Source: Massilia sp. H6
GTDB lineage: Bacteria > Pseudomonadota > Gammaproteobacteria > Burkholderiales > Burkholderiaceae_D
Reading direction: 5' to 3'
DNA: 64,000 nucleotides
NCBI RefSeq assembly: GCF_024802625.1
Contig: NZ_CP103371.1
Location: 2,418,001-2,482,000, forward strand
Shown here: positions 1 to 9,083 of the stretch, in pieces
Layout: the number at the start of each line of letters is the position of its first letter
Numbering within the stretch: the stretch's first letter is position 1
Notes under the pieces: model-generated
Seen by the model: only the letters and a program-made list of their open reading frames with translations
Database searches by the model: none
What the model was told of the DNA's origin: nothing
Program-made: the position numbers and the translations under genes

Positions 1-670
1 AGCCGACCCGGCCCGGCAGGCGGCGCGCCAGTGGGGCGCCGCCAAGCATCAGCGCGCGCGCGCGGTCGACCTCGAAGCGCATCAGCGCGCGCCAGGCCGG
101 ACTGGCCGGGCTGGCCGCCAGGTCGGCCGCCGATACGCCGTGGCGCTCCAGGTCTTCGAGCGGCAGGTAGATGCGGCCCTTGGCGAGATCGATCGCGACG
201 TCCTGCCAGAAGTTGATCAGCTGCAAGGCGGTGCAGATGGCGTCCGAATCGCGCAGGTTGCGCTCGTCCACCGCATCGTAGAGCGCCAGCATCAGCCGTC
301 CGACCGGGTTGGCCGAGCGCCGGCAATAGTCGAGCAAGGTGGCGTAATCGGCGTAGCCGGTGGTGACCACGTCCTGGCGAAAGGCCGACAGCAAGTCGTG
401 CAGCGGCGCCAGCGGCAGGCGAAACTCGGTGACCACGCTGGACAACCGGGCCAGCATCGGTTCCGGAGGTGTTTCTCCACGCCCGATCGCGTCCAGGGCA
501 TGGGCGTAGTGCGCCAGCGCCGCCAGCCGCTCGGGCGCGCTGGCCTCGCCCTCGTCGGCGATATCGTCGGCGCTACGTGCAAAGGCATAGATCGCCTCGA
601 CCGCGGGCACCAGGCGGCGCGGCAGCAAGAAGGACGCAACCGGGAAGTTCTCGTAATGCTCGACGGGCAT
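1..670 (-). CDS. hpnC: Squalene synthase HpnC, 5' part (runs off the window)
   Basis: The reverse strand reads from ATG at 670 to the window edge with no stop, giving the first 223 codons. The protein opens with VEHYENFPVASFLLPRRL, a typical HpnC start. It carries the first aspartate-rich prenyl-diphosphate/Mg motif at about residues 35-40 (DDIADE) and the YCRRSANPVGRL segment near residue 150, both hallmarks of the squalene/phytoene synthase fold. HpnC works with HpnD and HpnE to make squalene from farnesyl diphosphate for hopanoids; those partners would lie beyond the left edge and are not seen. It diverges from the RND efflux operon. The 3' end, including most of the second aspartate-rich motif, is missing only because of the window boundary. 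Confidence 0.9.
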   Translation of the reverse strand, partial: MPVEHYENFPVASFLLPRRLVPAVEAIYAFARSADDIADEGEASAPERLAALAHYAHALDAIGRGETPPEPMLARLSSVVTEFRLPLAPLHDLLSAFRQDVVTTGYADYATLLDYCRRSANPVGRLMLALYDAVDERNLRDSDAICTALQLINFWQDVAIDLAKGRIYLPLEDLERHGVSAADLAASPASPAWRALMRFEVDRARALMLGGAPLARRLPGRVG

Positions 671-696
671 ATTTGACTGTTGCCTCTAAAGCGGGG

Positions 697-722
697 TTGA
701 CATGGTTTTCCACGATTATAAT
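697..722 (+). promoter_or_regulatory. Possible promoter in the hpnC / RND efflux divergent region
   Basis: A perfect TTGACA (697-702) is followed by a perfect TATAAT (717-722), but the spacer is only 14 bases, shorter than the usual 16-18. The reverse strand also carries AT-rich -10-like sequence here. The elements are clear; whether this pair works as a sigma-70 promoter, perhaps helped by a MerR-type activator that untwists short or long spacers, is inference. Confidence 0.4.
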
Positions 723-801
723 TGCTCAGTAACAAATACAAATTACAAAATGCCGACACCGATTGCCCATGCCCGGGCATCGCCACGACAAAGGGTCCAC
801 C

Positions 802-1953
802 GTGTTCCAGTCTTTCCGTCTTTCACTGACCGTACCGCTGGCAGCGCTGGCTGTGGCCATGCTCGCCGGCTGCGACAAGCCAGCCCCCAAGGCCGACGAC
901 GTGCGCCCGGTGCGCGTGATCGAGCTGGCTCGCGATAACGGCACCGAACGGGTTGAATTTTCGGGGGACGTGCGCCCGCGCTACGAATCGCGCCTGGGCT
1001 TCAGGGTCGGCGGCAAGATCGTCGAGCGCAAGGTCGACGTCGGCGCCAGCGTGAATCGGGGCCAGGTACTGATGCGACTCGACCCGCAAGACCTGCGCCT
1101 GGCCGAAGCGCAGGCGCAGGCCGCGCTGCGCGCCGCCGAGACCGAGCGCGAACTGGCCCAGGCCGATTACCGGCGCCACCAGGACTTGCGTGCCCAGAAT
1201 TTCGTCAGCCAGTCGGCACTCGAGGCCAAGGCGTCCGCGCTGAAGGCGGCCCAGGCCCGGGTCGATGCGGCGCGCGCCGGCTTGCGCGGGCAGTCGAACC
1301 AGACCGGCTACGCCAATCTCGAAGCAGACGCCGACGGCGTGGTGACCGCGATCGAGGCCGAAGTCGGCCAGGTGGTCGGCGCCGGCACCCCGGTAGTGCG
1401 GGTGGCGCGCACCGACGAGAAAGAAGTCGTGATCGGCATCCCCGAAAGCCGGATCGGCCAGTTGCGCAATGTCAGTCAGGTCAGCGTGCGCCTGTGGGCC
1501 GACCGTGACCGTGTCATTCCAGGCAAGATCCGCGAAGTCTCACCGGTGGCCGATCCGGCCACCCGCACCTATGCCGTCAAGGTGGCCTTGCCGCCCGGCC
1601 AGGACGTGCGCCTTGGCATGAGCGCCACGGTGGAACTGGCCAGCAACGCCGCCGCCGGCACGGCCGCGCTGCGGGTGCCGCTCAGCGCCCTGGTGCACGA
1701 CCAGGGGGCCACGAGCGTCTGGGTGGTCGCCAAGGACCGTTCGGGCGCCGCCACGGTGCAGCTGCGCCCGGTCCAGGTGGCGGGCCAGTCCGGCAACGAC
1801 CTGCTGCTCTCGGGCGGCGTGCAGCCGGGCCAGACTGTGGTCACTGCCGGCGTGCACCTGCTCAAGCCGGGCCAGCGGGTGCGCATCCTCACGGCCGACA
1901 TCGCGCGCCGTGCCGATACCGAGGCTGCGGCAGCAAAAGGTGGCGCTCGATGA
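802..1953 (+). CDS. RND efflux periplasmic adaptor (membrane fusion) lipoprotein
   Basis: This is the membrane-fusion subunit linking an inner-membrane RND pump to an outer-membrane channel. I chose the GTG at 802 because AAAGG lies about 8 bases upstream and the signal peptide then starts cleanly (VFQSFRLSL), ending in a lipobox LAGC with the acylated Cys near residue 24; an upstream in-frame ATG at 763 would add 13 residues. After it come a barrel-sandwich segment, an alpha-helical hairpin rich in Ala/Gln/Glu (about residues 80-160), a second lipoyl half-motif (about 170-210) and beta-barrel domains. Length (383 aa) is normal for the family. Its stop overlaps the start of the pump gene by 4 bases (ATGA), so the two are translationally coupled. 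The substrate is unknown. Confidence 0.88.
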   Translation: MFQSFRLSLTVPLAALAVAMLAGCDKPAPKADDVRPVRVIELARDNGTERVEFSGDVRPRYESRLGFRVGGKIVERKVDVGASVNRGQVLMRLDPQDLRLAEAQAQAALRAAETERELAQADYRRHQDLRAQNFVSQSALEAKASALKAAQARVDAARAGLRGQSNQTGYANLEADADGVVTAIEAEVGQVVGAGTPVVRVARTDEKEVVIGIPESRIGQLRNVSQVSVRLWADRDRVIPGKIREVSPVADPATRTYAVKVALPPGQDVRLGMSATVELASNAAAGTAALRVPLSALVHDQGATSVWVVAKDRSGAATVQLRPVQVAGQSGNDLLLSGGVQPGQTVVTAGVHLLKPGQRVRILTADIARRADTEAAAAKGGAR

Positions 1954-4900
1954 AGGGCTTCAACCTGTCGCGCTGGGCGCTCGAACACATTCCGCTGACG
2001 CGCTACCTGATCGCCGCGCTGCTCATCGGCGGCATCCTGAGCTATCAGCAGCTGGGCCAGGACGAAGACCCGCCGTTTACCTTCCGCGCCATGGTGATCA
2101 GCGCTGTCTGGCCAGGCGCCACCGCGGTGCAGATGGCCGAGCAGGTGACCGATCCGATCGAGCGCCGGCTGCAGGAAACGCCCTACATCGACCGCATCCG
2201 CAGCTTTTCCAAGCCGGGCGAAACCACCATCATCATCGAGCTGCGCGAATCGACGCCGGCCGCCGACACCGCCCCGACCTGGTACCAGGTCAGAAAAAAA
2301 ATCGGCGACATGGCTGGCAGCCTGCCGCAAGGCGTGATCGGGCCGTTCTTCAACGACGAATTCGGCGACACCTTTGGCTCGATCTTCGCCTTGTCGGGCG
2401 ACGGCTTCAGCCAGGCCGAGATGCGCGACTACGCCGACTTCGTGCGCCAGCAGCTGCTCGCGGTGCCGCTGGTGTCGAAGGTGGAGCAGTTCGGCGTGCA
2501 GGAAGAAAAAGTCTATATCGAGTTCTCGAGCAAGAAGTTCGCCCAGTTGGGAATTCCGTTCGAGCAGATCGTCAACCAGATCGCGACCCAGAACCAGGTC
2601 GAGGCCAGCGGCATGCTGGTCACGCCGACGGACTACCTGCAGGTGCGTGTGAGCGGCGCCTTCAAGACCGTCGAGCTGCTGGAAAACCTGCAGCTGCGCG
2701 CGGCTGGCACTACCTTCCGCCTGGGCGACTTCGCGGCCGTCAAGCGCGGCTACCAGGACCCGCCCAAGGACAAGATGCGCTTTAACGGCAAGGAAGTCAT
2801 TGGCCTGGGCGTGTCGATGGAAAAGGGCGGCAACATCATCCGCCTGGGCGAAGGGCTTGACGCCACCGTCGCCCGCATCCGCGCCCAGCTGCCGGTCGGG
2901 ATCGAGCTCGAGCGCGTGACCGACCAGCCGGCCGCCGTCACCGCCTCGGTCGACGAATTCATCAAGGTCTTGATCGAGGCAGTCATCATCGTGCTGGCGG
3001 TGTCTTTCATTGCCCTCGGACTGCATACCAAGCCCAGGCTGCGCATCGACGTGCGCCCCGGGCTGGTGGTGGCATTGACGATTCCGCTGGTGTTGGCGAT
3101 TACCTTTTTGTTCATGCGCCTGCTGGACATCTCGCTGCACAAGATTTCGCTCGGCGCGCTGATCATCGCGCTGGGCCTGCTGGTCGACGATGCGATCATC
3201 GCGGTTGAAATGATGGTGCGCAAAATGGAAGAGGGCATGTCGCGCCTGGACGCGGCCACCTTCGCCTATACCTCCACCGCCATGCCGATGCTGACCGGCA
3301 CCCTGATCACGGCCGCCGGCTTCCTGCCGATCGGCCTGGCCAAGTCGGCAGCTGGCGAATACACCTTCACGATGTTCTCGGTCAACGCGCTGGCGCTCCT
3401 GATTTCCTGGGTGGCGGCCGTCGTGTTCACGCCTTATATCGGCTACGTGCTGCTGCGGGTAAAACCGCATGGCCAGGACGGATCGGCGCACGACGTATTC
3501 GACAGTCCGGGCTATGTACGCTTCCGGCGCACGGTGAACTGGTGCGTGGAGTGGCGCAAGACCACGATCGCGCTGAGCCTGGGCGTGTTCGCGCTAGGCG
3601 TGTTCGGCTTTAACTTTATTGAAAAGCAGTTCTTTCCGGATTCGAGCCGCCCCGAGCTGATGGTCGAGATGTGGTCGCCCGAGGGCAGCAGCTTTGCCGC
3701 CAACGAGGCCGCGGTCAAGCGCTTCGAGGCTTTCCTGAAGCAGCAGCAGGGCGTGCAGAGCGTGACCAGCTACGTCGGTACCGGCAGTCCGCGCTTCTAC
3801 CTGCCGCTGGACCAGATTTTTCCGCAGTCGAATGTCTCGCAGCTGGTGGTGTTGCCAATCGATGCGGCAGCGCGCGAAGCGCTGCGCCTGAAGATCGAGG
3901 ACGCCTTCCGCAACGATTTTCCGGAAGTGCGCGGCCGCGTCAAGCTGCTGCCGAACGGTCCGCCGGTGGCCTATCCGGTGCAGTTCCAGGTGCTCGGCCC
4001 GGATATCGCCATCGTGCGCACCCTGGCCGACGGCGTCAAGCAGGCCCTGCGCGCCAATCCGAACACGGTTGGCGTCAACGACAACTGGAACGAGGCGGTC
4101 AAGGTGCTGCGCCTGGACCTCGACCAGGACAAGCTGCGCGCACTTGGGGTGACCTCGCAGGCGGTACGCCGGGTGCTCAACACCACGCTCACCGGCACCC
4201 CGGTGGGACAGTTCCGCGAGACCAACCGCCTGATCGACATCGTGGTGCGCCAGCCGCTCGACGAGCGCTCCACCATCTCGCGCTTGACTGAAGCGCTGGT
4301 GCCCACCAGCGGCGGCGGCGCGGTGCCGCTGGGCCAGGTGGCGCGGGTGCAGTTCGCGTGGGAGCCGGGCGTGGTCTGGCGCGAAGGGCGCGAGTGGGCC
4401 ATCATGGTGCAGTCGGACGTGGTCGAGGGCATCCAGGGACCAACCGTCACCGCGCAGGTCGATGCGCAGCTGGCGGCCTTGCGTGCCGGGCTGCCGGCTG
4501 GCTATCAGGTCACGGTCGAAGGCGTGGCGGCCGACAGCTCGGATGCCGAAGCTTCGATCATGGCCAACGTACCGTTGGTGCTGTTCATCGTGTTTACCCT
4601 CTTGATGCTCCAGCTGCACAGTTTCTCGCGCGCGCTGCTGGTCTTTCTCACCGGGCCGCTCGGAATCGCTGGCGCGGCCATGGCGCTGCTGGTGTTCGAC
4701 CGGCCGTTCGGCTTTGTCGCCAACCTGGGCGTGATCGCGCTGTTCGGCATGATCATCCGAAATTCGGTGATCCTGGTCGACCAGATCGAGCATGACATCG
4801 CCAGTGGCACCGAAGCCTGGGATGCGATCGTCGAGGCTGCGGTGCGGCGCTGCCGGCCCATCCTGCTGACGGCCGCCGCCGCTGCGCTGGCCATGATTCC

Positions 4901-5048
4901 GCTGTCGCGCTCGGTGTTCTGGGGGCCGATGGCGGTGGCGATCATGGGCGGGCTGCTGGTAGCGACGGCCCTGACGCTGTTATTCCTGCCGGCCTTGTAT
5001 GCGGCCTGGTTCAGGGTCGGCAAGCCGCTCGAGACGAAGGCGCGCTAG
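1950..5048 (+). CDS. RND family efflux pump, inner-membrane permease (HAE1/AcrB-like)
   Basis: A 1032-residue AcrB-type proton antiporter. Sequence features: one N-terminal membrane helix (about residues 15-32), a large periplasmic porter domain, a cluster of helices from about 335, and the proton-relay pair in TM4 within GLLVDDAIIAVE (about 412-423). The whole arrangement then repeats in the second half, which has a second helix cluster from about 870. It starts inside the stop of the adaptor gene (ATGA overlap). No outer-membrane factor gene follows, so the pump probably uses a TolC-like channel encoded elsewhere. It lacks a nearby local regulator in the visible sequence. The transported compound cannot be deduced. 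Confidence 0.9.
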   Translation: MKGFNLSRWALEHIPLTRYLIAALLIGGILSYQQLGQDEDPPFTFRAMVISAVWPGATAVQMAEQVTDPIERRLQETPYIDRIRSFSKPGETTIIIELRESTPAADTAPTWYQVRKKIGDMAGSLPQGVIGPFFNDEFGDTFGSIFALSGDGFSQAEMRDYADFVRQQLLAVPLVSKVEQFGVQEEKVYIEFSSKKFAQLGIPFEQIVNQIATQNQVEASGMLVTPTDYLQVRVSGAFKTVELLENLQLRAAGTTFRLGDFAAVKRGYQDPPKDKMRFNGKEVIGLGVSMEKGGNIIRLGEGLDATVARIRAQLPVGIELERVTDQPAAVTASVDEFIKVLIEAVIIVLAVSFIALGLHTKPRLRIDVRPGLVVALTIPLVLAITFLFMRLLDISLHKISLGALIIALGLLVDDAIIAVEMMVRKMEEGMSRLDAATFAYTSTAMPMLTGTLITAAGFLPIGLAKSAAGEYTFTMFSVNALALLISWVAAVVFTPYIGYVLLRVKPHGQDGSAHDVFDSPGYVRFRRTVNWCVEWRKTTIALSLGVFALGVFGFNFIEKQFFPDSSRPELMVEMWSPEGSSFAANEAAVKRFEAFLKQQQGVQSVTSYVGTGSPRFYLPLDQIFPQSNVSQLVVLPIDAAAREALRLKIEDAFRNDFPEVRGRVKLLPNGPPVAYPVQFQVLGPDIAIVRTLADGVKQALRANPNTVGVNDNWNEAVKVLRLDLDQDKLRALGVTSQAVRRVLNTTLTGTPVGQFRETNRLIDIVVRQPLDERSTISRLTEALVPTSGGGAVPLGQVARVQFAWEPGVVWREGREWAIMVQSDVVEGIQGPTVTAQVDAQLAALRAGLPAGYQVTVEGVAADSSDAEASIMANVPLVLFIVFTLLMLQLHSFSRALLVFLTGPLGIAGAAMALLVFDRPFGFVANLGVIALFGMIIRNSVILVDQIEHDIASGTEAWDAIVEAAVRRCRPILLTAAAAALAMIPLSRSVFWGPMAVAIMGGLLVATALTLLFLPALYAAWFRVGKPLETKAR

Positions 5049-5075
5049 TTTCAGGCCGGATTTGAAGCGGTGCCG

Positions 5076-5114
5076 ATGGGGCTGCGCGTGCCGGTTTGCA
5101 CGCCGCAGCCCCAT
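5076..5114 (+). terminator. Long-stem hairpin after the RND operon
   Basis: An 11-bp outer stem (ATGGGGCTGCG paired with CGCAGCCCCAT) is extended by an inner CGTGC/GCACG stem with a single bulged C and a 6-base loop. It lies 27 bases after the pump stop codon. There is no real U-tract (only GCTGTTT follows), so it is either a weak terminator or an mRNA 3'-end stabiliser. Confidence 0.6.
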
Positions 5115-5229
5115 GCTGTTTATATGGAAGAGCTCACTACCCCCGCACGCCAAGCAAAAAACGCCCAATAGTGACAGAAAATCCAGTAAAATAATTGGCT
5201 GAAGTTGTAGCCCATAAACAGAGGAGTGC

Positions 5230-5268
5230 AGGGCGGCCGGGTTTACTGTCGGGCGCCCTTTGTTTTTG
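5230..5268 (+). terminator. Hairpin plus T-tract just before tRNA-Leu
   Basis: AGGGCG (5230-5235) pairs with CGCCCT (5254-5259), followed by TTGTTTTT. It ends about 22 bases before tRNA-Leu. If it terminates, the tRNA promoter would have to overlap it, so it may instead be an attenuator or a chance hairpin. The rest of 5115-5289 shows no convincing gene. Confidence 0.4.
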
Positions 5269-5289
5269 TGGCAGAAAATGCAATCCTGC

Positions 5290-5376
5290 GCGAGGATGGC
5301 GAAATTGGTAGACGCACCAGGTTTAGGTCCTGACGCCAGCAATGGTGTGGGGGTTCGAGTCCCCCTCCTCGCACCA
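5290..5376 (+). tRNA. tRNA-Leu (anticodon UAG), CCA encoded
   Basis: A class II tRNA of 87 bases. The acceptor stem GCGAGGA (5290-5296) pairs with TCCTCGC (5366-5372), then A and an encoded CCA. The D-arm has the GGCGAAATTGGTAGACGC pattern, the anticodon loop is TTTAGGT giving UAG, a long variable arm follows, and the T-loop is GTTCGAGT. It reads CUA and other CUN leucine codons. It precedes the trigger factor gene by 31 bases, which are very AT-rich. Confidence 0.97.
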
Positions 5377-5407
5377 CGAATAATTATTTTTTTGGACGAT
5401 TTTTATA

Positions 5408-6748
5408 ATGGCAACTGCAGTCGAAACCCTGGGTACACTCGAGCGTCGCCTGACGATCTCCTTTCCGGTAGCTGAAGTCCGTACAGAGGTCGAAAAGCGC
5501 CTCAGGCAGCAGGCCAAGACGGCAAAAGCGCCTGGCTTCCGTCCGGGTAAAGTGCCGCTCAAGATGGTCGCGGCGCAATACGGTTACCAGATCGAATCGG
5601 ACGTGCTCAACGACAAAGTCGGCCGCGCGTTCAACCAAGCCGCCAACGAGAACCAGCTGCGCGTTGCCGGCTTCCCGAAAATCGAACCGAAGGCCGATGC
5701 TCCTGAAGGCGTGCTCGAATTCGACGCTACCTTCGAAGTCTATCCGGACGTCGTGCTGGCCGACCTGGCCACCGTCGAGGTCGAGACCGTCGCTGCCGAC
5801 GTGACCGATACCGAAATCGACAAGACCATCGACATCCTGCGCAAGCAGCGCGTGCACTACCACACCAAGGGCGTGGCTGGCGAGCACGGCGACGGCGGCG
5901 AGCCGGTGGCCGCTAATGGCGACCGCGTCACCGTCGACTTCGTCGGCAAGATCGACGGCGTCGAGTTCGACGGCGGCAAGGCCGAGAACTACGCATTCGT
6001 GCTGGGCGAAGGCCGCATGCTGCCAGAATTCGAAGCCGCGACCATCGGCCTGAAGACCGGCGAGAGCAAGACCTTCCCGCTGGCCTTCCCCGAGGACTAC
6101 CACGGCAAGGACGTGGCCGGCAAGACCGCCGACTTCACGATCACGCTCAACGAGCTCGAGTGGGCGCACCTGCCTGAGATCGACGCCGAGTTCGCCCAGT
6201 CGCTGGGCATCGAAGACGGCGCCATCGAAAAAATGCGCGACGACATCAAGGCCAATCTCGAGCGTGAAGTCACCGCCCGCGTCAAGGCCCGCAACAAGGA
6301 AGCCGTGATGGACGCGCTGGTCAAGGCGACCGACATGGAAGTGCCGAAAGCCATGATCCAGCAGGATTCGGAGCGTCTGGCCGACATGACCCGCCAAGAC
6401 ATGATGCAGCGCGGCATGGACGTCAAGGCGATGCCTTTCCCGGCCGAGATGTTCGCCGACAAGGCTGAGCGCCGCGTGCGTTTGGGCCTGATCCTGTCGC
6501 AATTGGTCAGTGAAAACAATCTGCAGGCAACGCAAGAGCAGGTCAAGGCGCAGATCGAAGACTTCTCGCAAAGTTACGAAGATCCGAAAGAAGTGCTCAA
6601 GTACTACTACAGCGACCGTCGTCGCCTGGCTGAAGTCGAAGCACTTGTTTTGGAAGAAAACGTCGTCAACTATGTGCTTGGCAAGGCCAAGGTCAGCACC
6701 AAGACCATTGCTTTCGATGAACTGATGGGTGGCAACGCTCAAGCTTAA
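5408..6748 (+). CDS. tig: Trigger factor (ribosome-associated chaperone and prolyl isomerase)
   Basis: Trigger factor binds the ribosome exit tunnel and shields nascent chains. Three domains are visible: the N-terminal ribosome-binding domain with the GFRPGKVP signature at about residues 42-49, the FKBP-type isomerase domain at about 150-255 ([13 protein letters not shown], then the LPEF and LKTGE segments), and the helical C-terminal substrate cradle. The length of 446 residues fits the family (432 in E. coli). The clpP gene follows, as in many Proteobacteria, with a good intrinsic terminator between them. The upstream gene is tRNA-Leu. Confidence 0.97.
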   Translation: MATAVETLGTLERRLTISFPVAEVRTEVEKRLRQQAKTAKAPGFRPGKVPLKMVAAQYGYQIESDVLNDKVGRAFNQAANENQLRVAGFPKIEPKADAPEGVLEFDATFEVYPDVVLADLATVEVETVAADVTDTEIDKTIDILRKQRVHYHTKGVAGEHGDGGEPVAANGDRVTVDFVGKIDGVEFDGGKAENYAFVLGEGRMLPEFEAATIGLKTGESKTFPLAFPEDYHGKDVAGKTADFTITLNELEWAHLPEIDAEFAQSLGIEDGAIEKMRDDIKANLEREVTARVKARNKEAVMDALVKATDMEVPKAMIQQDSERLADMTRQDMMQRGMDVKAMPFPAEMFADKAERRVRLGLILSQLVSENNLQATQEQVKAQIEDFSQSYEDPKEVLKYYYSDRRRLAEVEALVLEENVVNYVLGKAKVSTKTIAFDELMGGNAQA

Positions 6749-6754
6749 GACGAT

Positions 6755-6780
6755 GCCGGCCTTCAGGGCCGGCTTTTTCT
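6755..6780 (+). terminator. Intrinsic terminator / attenuator after tig
   Basis: A perfect 7-bp GC stem GCCGGCC (6755-6761) / GGCCGGC (6767-6773) with a 5-base loop is followed by TTTTTC. It lies 7 bases after the tig stop and 32 bases before clpP. Confidence 0.85.
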
Positions 6781-6811
6781 TCAGGCCTCATTTACAAGGA
6801 ACCAGACAGGT

Positions 6812-7429
6812 ATGATTCATAATCCGGCATTGGATACCCAAGCCCTCGGCCTCGTGCCGATGGTGGTCGAGCAAAGCGGTCGCGGCGAGCGCGCTTATGA
6901 CATCTATTCGCGACTCCTGAAGGAGCGCGTGATCTTCCTGGTCGGTCCTGTCAACGACCAGATGGCCAACCTCATCGTGGCCCAGATGCTGTTCCTGGAA
7001 AGCGAGAATCCGGACAAGGACATCTCGCTGTACATTAACTCGCCTGGCGGCTCGGTGTCGGCAGGCCTGGCGATCTTCGATACGATGAATTTCATCAAGC
7101 CAGACGTCTCCACGCTGTGCACCGGCCTGGCCGCCTCGATGGGCGCCTTCCTGCTGGCGGCGGGCACCAAGGGCAAGCGTTTCTCGCTGCCTAACTCGCG
7201 CGTCATGATCCACCAGCCTTCCGGTGGCTCGCAGGGCATGGCCTCGGATATCGAAATCCAGGCCAAGGAAATCCTTTACCTGCGCGAGCGCCTGGCACGC
7301 ATCATGTCCGAAAAGACCGGCCAGACCATCGAGCAGATCCACAAGGATACCGACCGCGACCGCTTCATGTCGGCGGACGAATCGGTGGAGTATGGCCTGA
7401 TCGACCGCGTCCTGACCACCCGCGCCTAA
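6812..7429 (+). CDS. clpP: ATP-dependent Clp protease proteolytic subunit
   Basis: ClpP forms the tetradecameric serine-protease chamber that degrades proteins fed by ClpX or ClpA. The catalytic triad is visible: Ser109 in GLAASMGAF, His134 in [10 protein letters not shown], Asp183 in DRDRF. The oxyanion-region glycines (SPGGSV) are near 78-82. The 205-residue length is typical, and a short N-terminal propeptide is likely cleaved. It sits between tig and clpX in the standard order. Only 32 bases separate the tig terminator from its start, so it probably depends on read-through or on a promoter inside tig. Confidence 0.98.
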   Translation: MIHNPALDTQALGLVPMVVEQSGRGERAYDIYSRLLKERVIFLVGPVNDQMANLIVAQMLFLESENPDKDISLYINSPGGSVSAGLAIFDTMNFIKPDVSTLCTGLAASMGAFLLAAGTKGKRFSLPNSRVMIHQPSGGSQGMASDIEIQAKEILYLRERLARIMSEKTGQTIEQIHKDTDRDRFMSADESVEYGLIDRVLTTRA

Positions 7430-7467
7430 GCGAATCGCTTGCAGCGCCGGTCGAAGGTGTTGCCAAA

Positions 7468-7505
7468 AAACGCCCGAGCGCATGACGTTCGGGCGTTTCG
7501 TTTTT
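7468..7505 (+). terminator. Intrinsic terminator after clpP
   Basis: A 10-bp stem AAACGCCCGA (7468-7477) / TCGGGCGTTT (7489-7498) with an 11-base loop, then TTTCGTTTTT. It separates clpP from clpX, which has its own promoter just downstream. Confidence 0.88.
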
Positions 7506-7533
7506 ATTTCGGGTAGCATGTTCGTATGCGCAC

Positions 7534-7562
7534 TTGTTGCGCGTCCGTATTAGCGTTATATT
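7534..7562 (+). promoter_or_regulatory. Sigma-70-type promoter for clpX
   Basis: TTGTTG (7534-7539), a 17-base spacer, then TATATT (7557-7562). Start of transcription would be near 7569, giving a leader of about 36 bases before the clpX ATG. It lies immediately after the clpP terminator, which supports separate transcription of clpX. Confidence 0.6.
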
Positions 7563-7604
7563 CAAGCAACTTATTAGCCAGCAACTCTCTAGATAACCTG
7601 CCCC

Positions 7605-8873
7605 ATGTCTGACAAAAAATCCTCCAGCGGCGAAAAACTTCTGTATTGCTCGTTCTGCGGAAAGAGCCAGCACGAAGTCAAGAAGCTGATCGCGGGACCG
7701 TCGGTGTTCATCTGCGATGAATGCATCGATCTGTGCAACGACATCATCCGCGACGAAACTTCCAATGTCGAGTCGGTGGCGGGCGCCAAGTCCGACCTGC
7801 CGACGCCACACGAAATCACCGAACTGCTCGACCAGTATGTGATCGGCCAGCAGACGGCCAAGCGCATCTTGTCGGTGGCGGTGTACAACCATTACAAGCG
7901 CCTCAAGCACCTGGGCAAGAAAGACGATATCGAGCTTGCCAAGAGCAATATCCTGCTCGTGGGTCCGACCGGCTCCGGCAAGACCCTGCTGGCCCAGACC
8001 CTGGCACGCATGCTCAATGTCCCGTTCGTGATCGCCGATGCGACCACGCTCACCGAAGCCGGATATGTTGGCGAAGACGTCGAGAACATCATCCAGAAGC
8101 TGCTGCAAAGCTGCAACTACGAAGTCGACAAGGCCCAGCGCGGCATCGTCTACATCGACGAGATCGACAAGATTTCGCGCAAATCCGACAACCCGTCGAT
8201 TACGCGCGATGTATCGGGCGAGGGCGTGCAGCAGGCACTGCTGAAACTGATCGAAGGCACCATGGCGTCGGTTCCGCCACAGGGCGGCCGCAAGCATCCG
8301 AACCAGGACTTCGTCCAGATCGACACGACCAACATCATGTTCATCTGCGGCGGCGCCTTCGACGGCCTGGCCAAGATCGTGCAGAACCGTTCTGAAAAGG
8401 GCGGTATCGGTTTCGGCGCCACGGTCAAGAGCAAGACCCAGCGTGCGGCCAGCGAGATCATGATGGAAGCCGAGCCCGAAGACCTGATCAAGTTCGGCCT
8501 GATTCCCGAACTGGTGGGCCGCCTGCCGGTGGTCGCCACGCTCAACGAGCTGACCGAGGAAGCGCTGATCCAGATCCTGATCGAGCCGAAGAACGCCCTG
8601 ATCAAACAGTACTCGAAGCTGCTTGAAATGGAAGGCGCCGAACTCGAAATACGTCCTGCGGCGCTGCACGCGATTGCCCGCAAGGCCTTGGCACGCAAGA
8701 CCGGCGCCCGGGGCCTGCGCTCGATCCTGGAACACGCGCTGCTCGATGTCATGTATGAGTTGCCGAGCCAGCAAAACGTCGTGAAGGTCGTTATCGATGA
8801 AAATACGATCACGAATGCCGCGAAACCATTGCTCATTTATAGTGAATCGCCTAAAGCGTCGGGCGAAAACTAA
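7605..8873 (+). CDS. clpX: ATP-dependent Clp protease ATP-binding subunit ClpX
   Basis: ClpX is the hexameric AAA+ unfoldase that recognises tagged substrates and passes them to ClpP. The N-terminal zinc-binding domain has Cys15, Cys18, Cys37 and Cys40 (YCSFCGK and ICDEC). The AAA+ module shows Walker A GPTGSGKT near 121-128, Walker B VYIDEIDK, and the [18 protein letters not shown] segment. The GFGA pore-loop region follows near 267. The length of 422 residues is normal. It has its own promoter after the clpP terminator and is followed by lon. Confidence 0.98.
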   Translation: MSDKKSSSGEKLLYCSFCGKSQHEVKKLIAGPSVFICDECIDLCNDIIRDETSNVESVAGAKSDLPTPHEITELLDQYVIGQQTAKRILSVAVYNHYKRLKHLGKKDDIELAKSNILLVGPTGSGKTLLAQTLARMLNVPFVIADATTLTEAGYVGEDVENIIQKLLQSCNYEVDKAQRGIVYIDEIDKISRKSDNPSITRDVSGEGVQQALLKLIEGTMASVPPQGGRKHPNQDFVQIDTTNIMFICGGAFDGLAKIVQNRSEKGGIGFGATVKSKTQRAASEIMMEAEPEDLIKFGLIPELVGRLPVVATLNELTEEALIQILIEPKNALIKQYSKLLEMEGAELEIRPAALHAIARKALARKTGARGLRSILEHALLDVMYELPSQQNVVKVVIDENTITNAAKPLLIYSESPKASGEN

Positions 8874-8901
8874 AAAAGCGCGCACGCTTGCAACAAAACT
8901 C

Positions 8902-8929
8902 TTGCCGTACGGATTCTTGAAGGTACAAT
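8902..8929 (+). promoter_or_regulatory. Promoter-like element between clpX and lon
   Basis: TTGCCG (8902-8907), a 16-base spacer and TACAAT (8924-8929). A start near 8936 would make a transcript that meets the terminator at 8965-8999 after only about 65 bases, so this promoter cannot simply serve lon unless there is read-through. Confidence 0.45.
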
Positions 8930-8935
8930 TTACCT

Positions 8936-9000
8936 CAATAAAAGACGCAGGCTTCATTCGAAAAGCCACTCGCCGGGGTTACCCGGGCGGTGGCTTTTTC
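8936..9000 (+). ncRNA. Candidate short RNA or attenuated leader between clpX and lon
   Basis: The promoter-like pair at 8902-8929 and the terminator at 8965-8999 define a possible transcript of about 65 bases with an unstructured 5' part (about 29 bases) and a strong 3' hairpin with U-tail. That layout resembles many small RNAs. It could equally be the terminator of clpX with a chance promoter upstream. No known RNA family is recognised. Confidence 0.3.
8965..8999 (+). terminator. Intrinsic terminator in the clpX-lon gap
   Basis: The outer stem GCCAC (8965-8969) / GTGGC (8990-8994) and the inner stem CCGGG / CCCGG around a GTTA loop form a long interrupted hairpin, followed by TTTTTC. It lies about 90 bases after the clpX stop. 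Confidence 0.8.
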
Positions 9001-9043
9001 ATTTGAAAGCGGATTTTATTGGAACGGCTATATTCTTCTTTAA

Positions 9044-9072
9044 TTGATAAACTTTTACGTGAAGAAAATATT
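9044..9072 (+). promoter_or_regulatory. Possible sigma-70 promoter upstream of lon
   Basis: TTGATA (9044-9049), a 17-base spacer and AATATT (9067-9072) in a locally AT-rich stretch. The -10 match is weak; it may provide basal lon expression beside the heat-shock-like promoter just downstream. Confidence 0.35.
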
Positions 9073-9083
9073 TTCGCAGCGGC

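Noticed and set aside
1569-3491. 640-residue minus-strand open frame opposite the RND genes
   Set aside because: Shadow of the RND adaptor and pump genes: His/Arg/Gln/Asp-rich composition without domains, caused by GC-rich codon bias on the opposite strand.
5171-5192. GTGACA / TAAAAT as a promoter for tRNA-Leu
   Set aside because: The spacer is only 10 bases, far too short for sigma-70.
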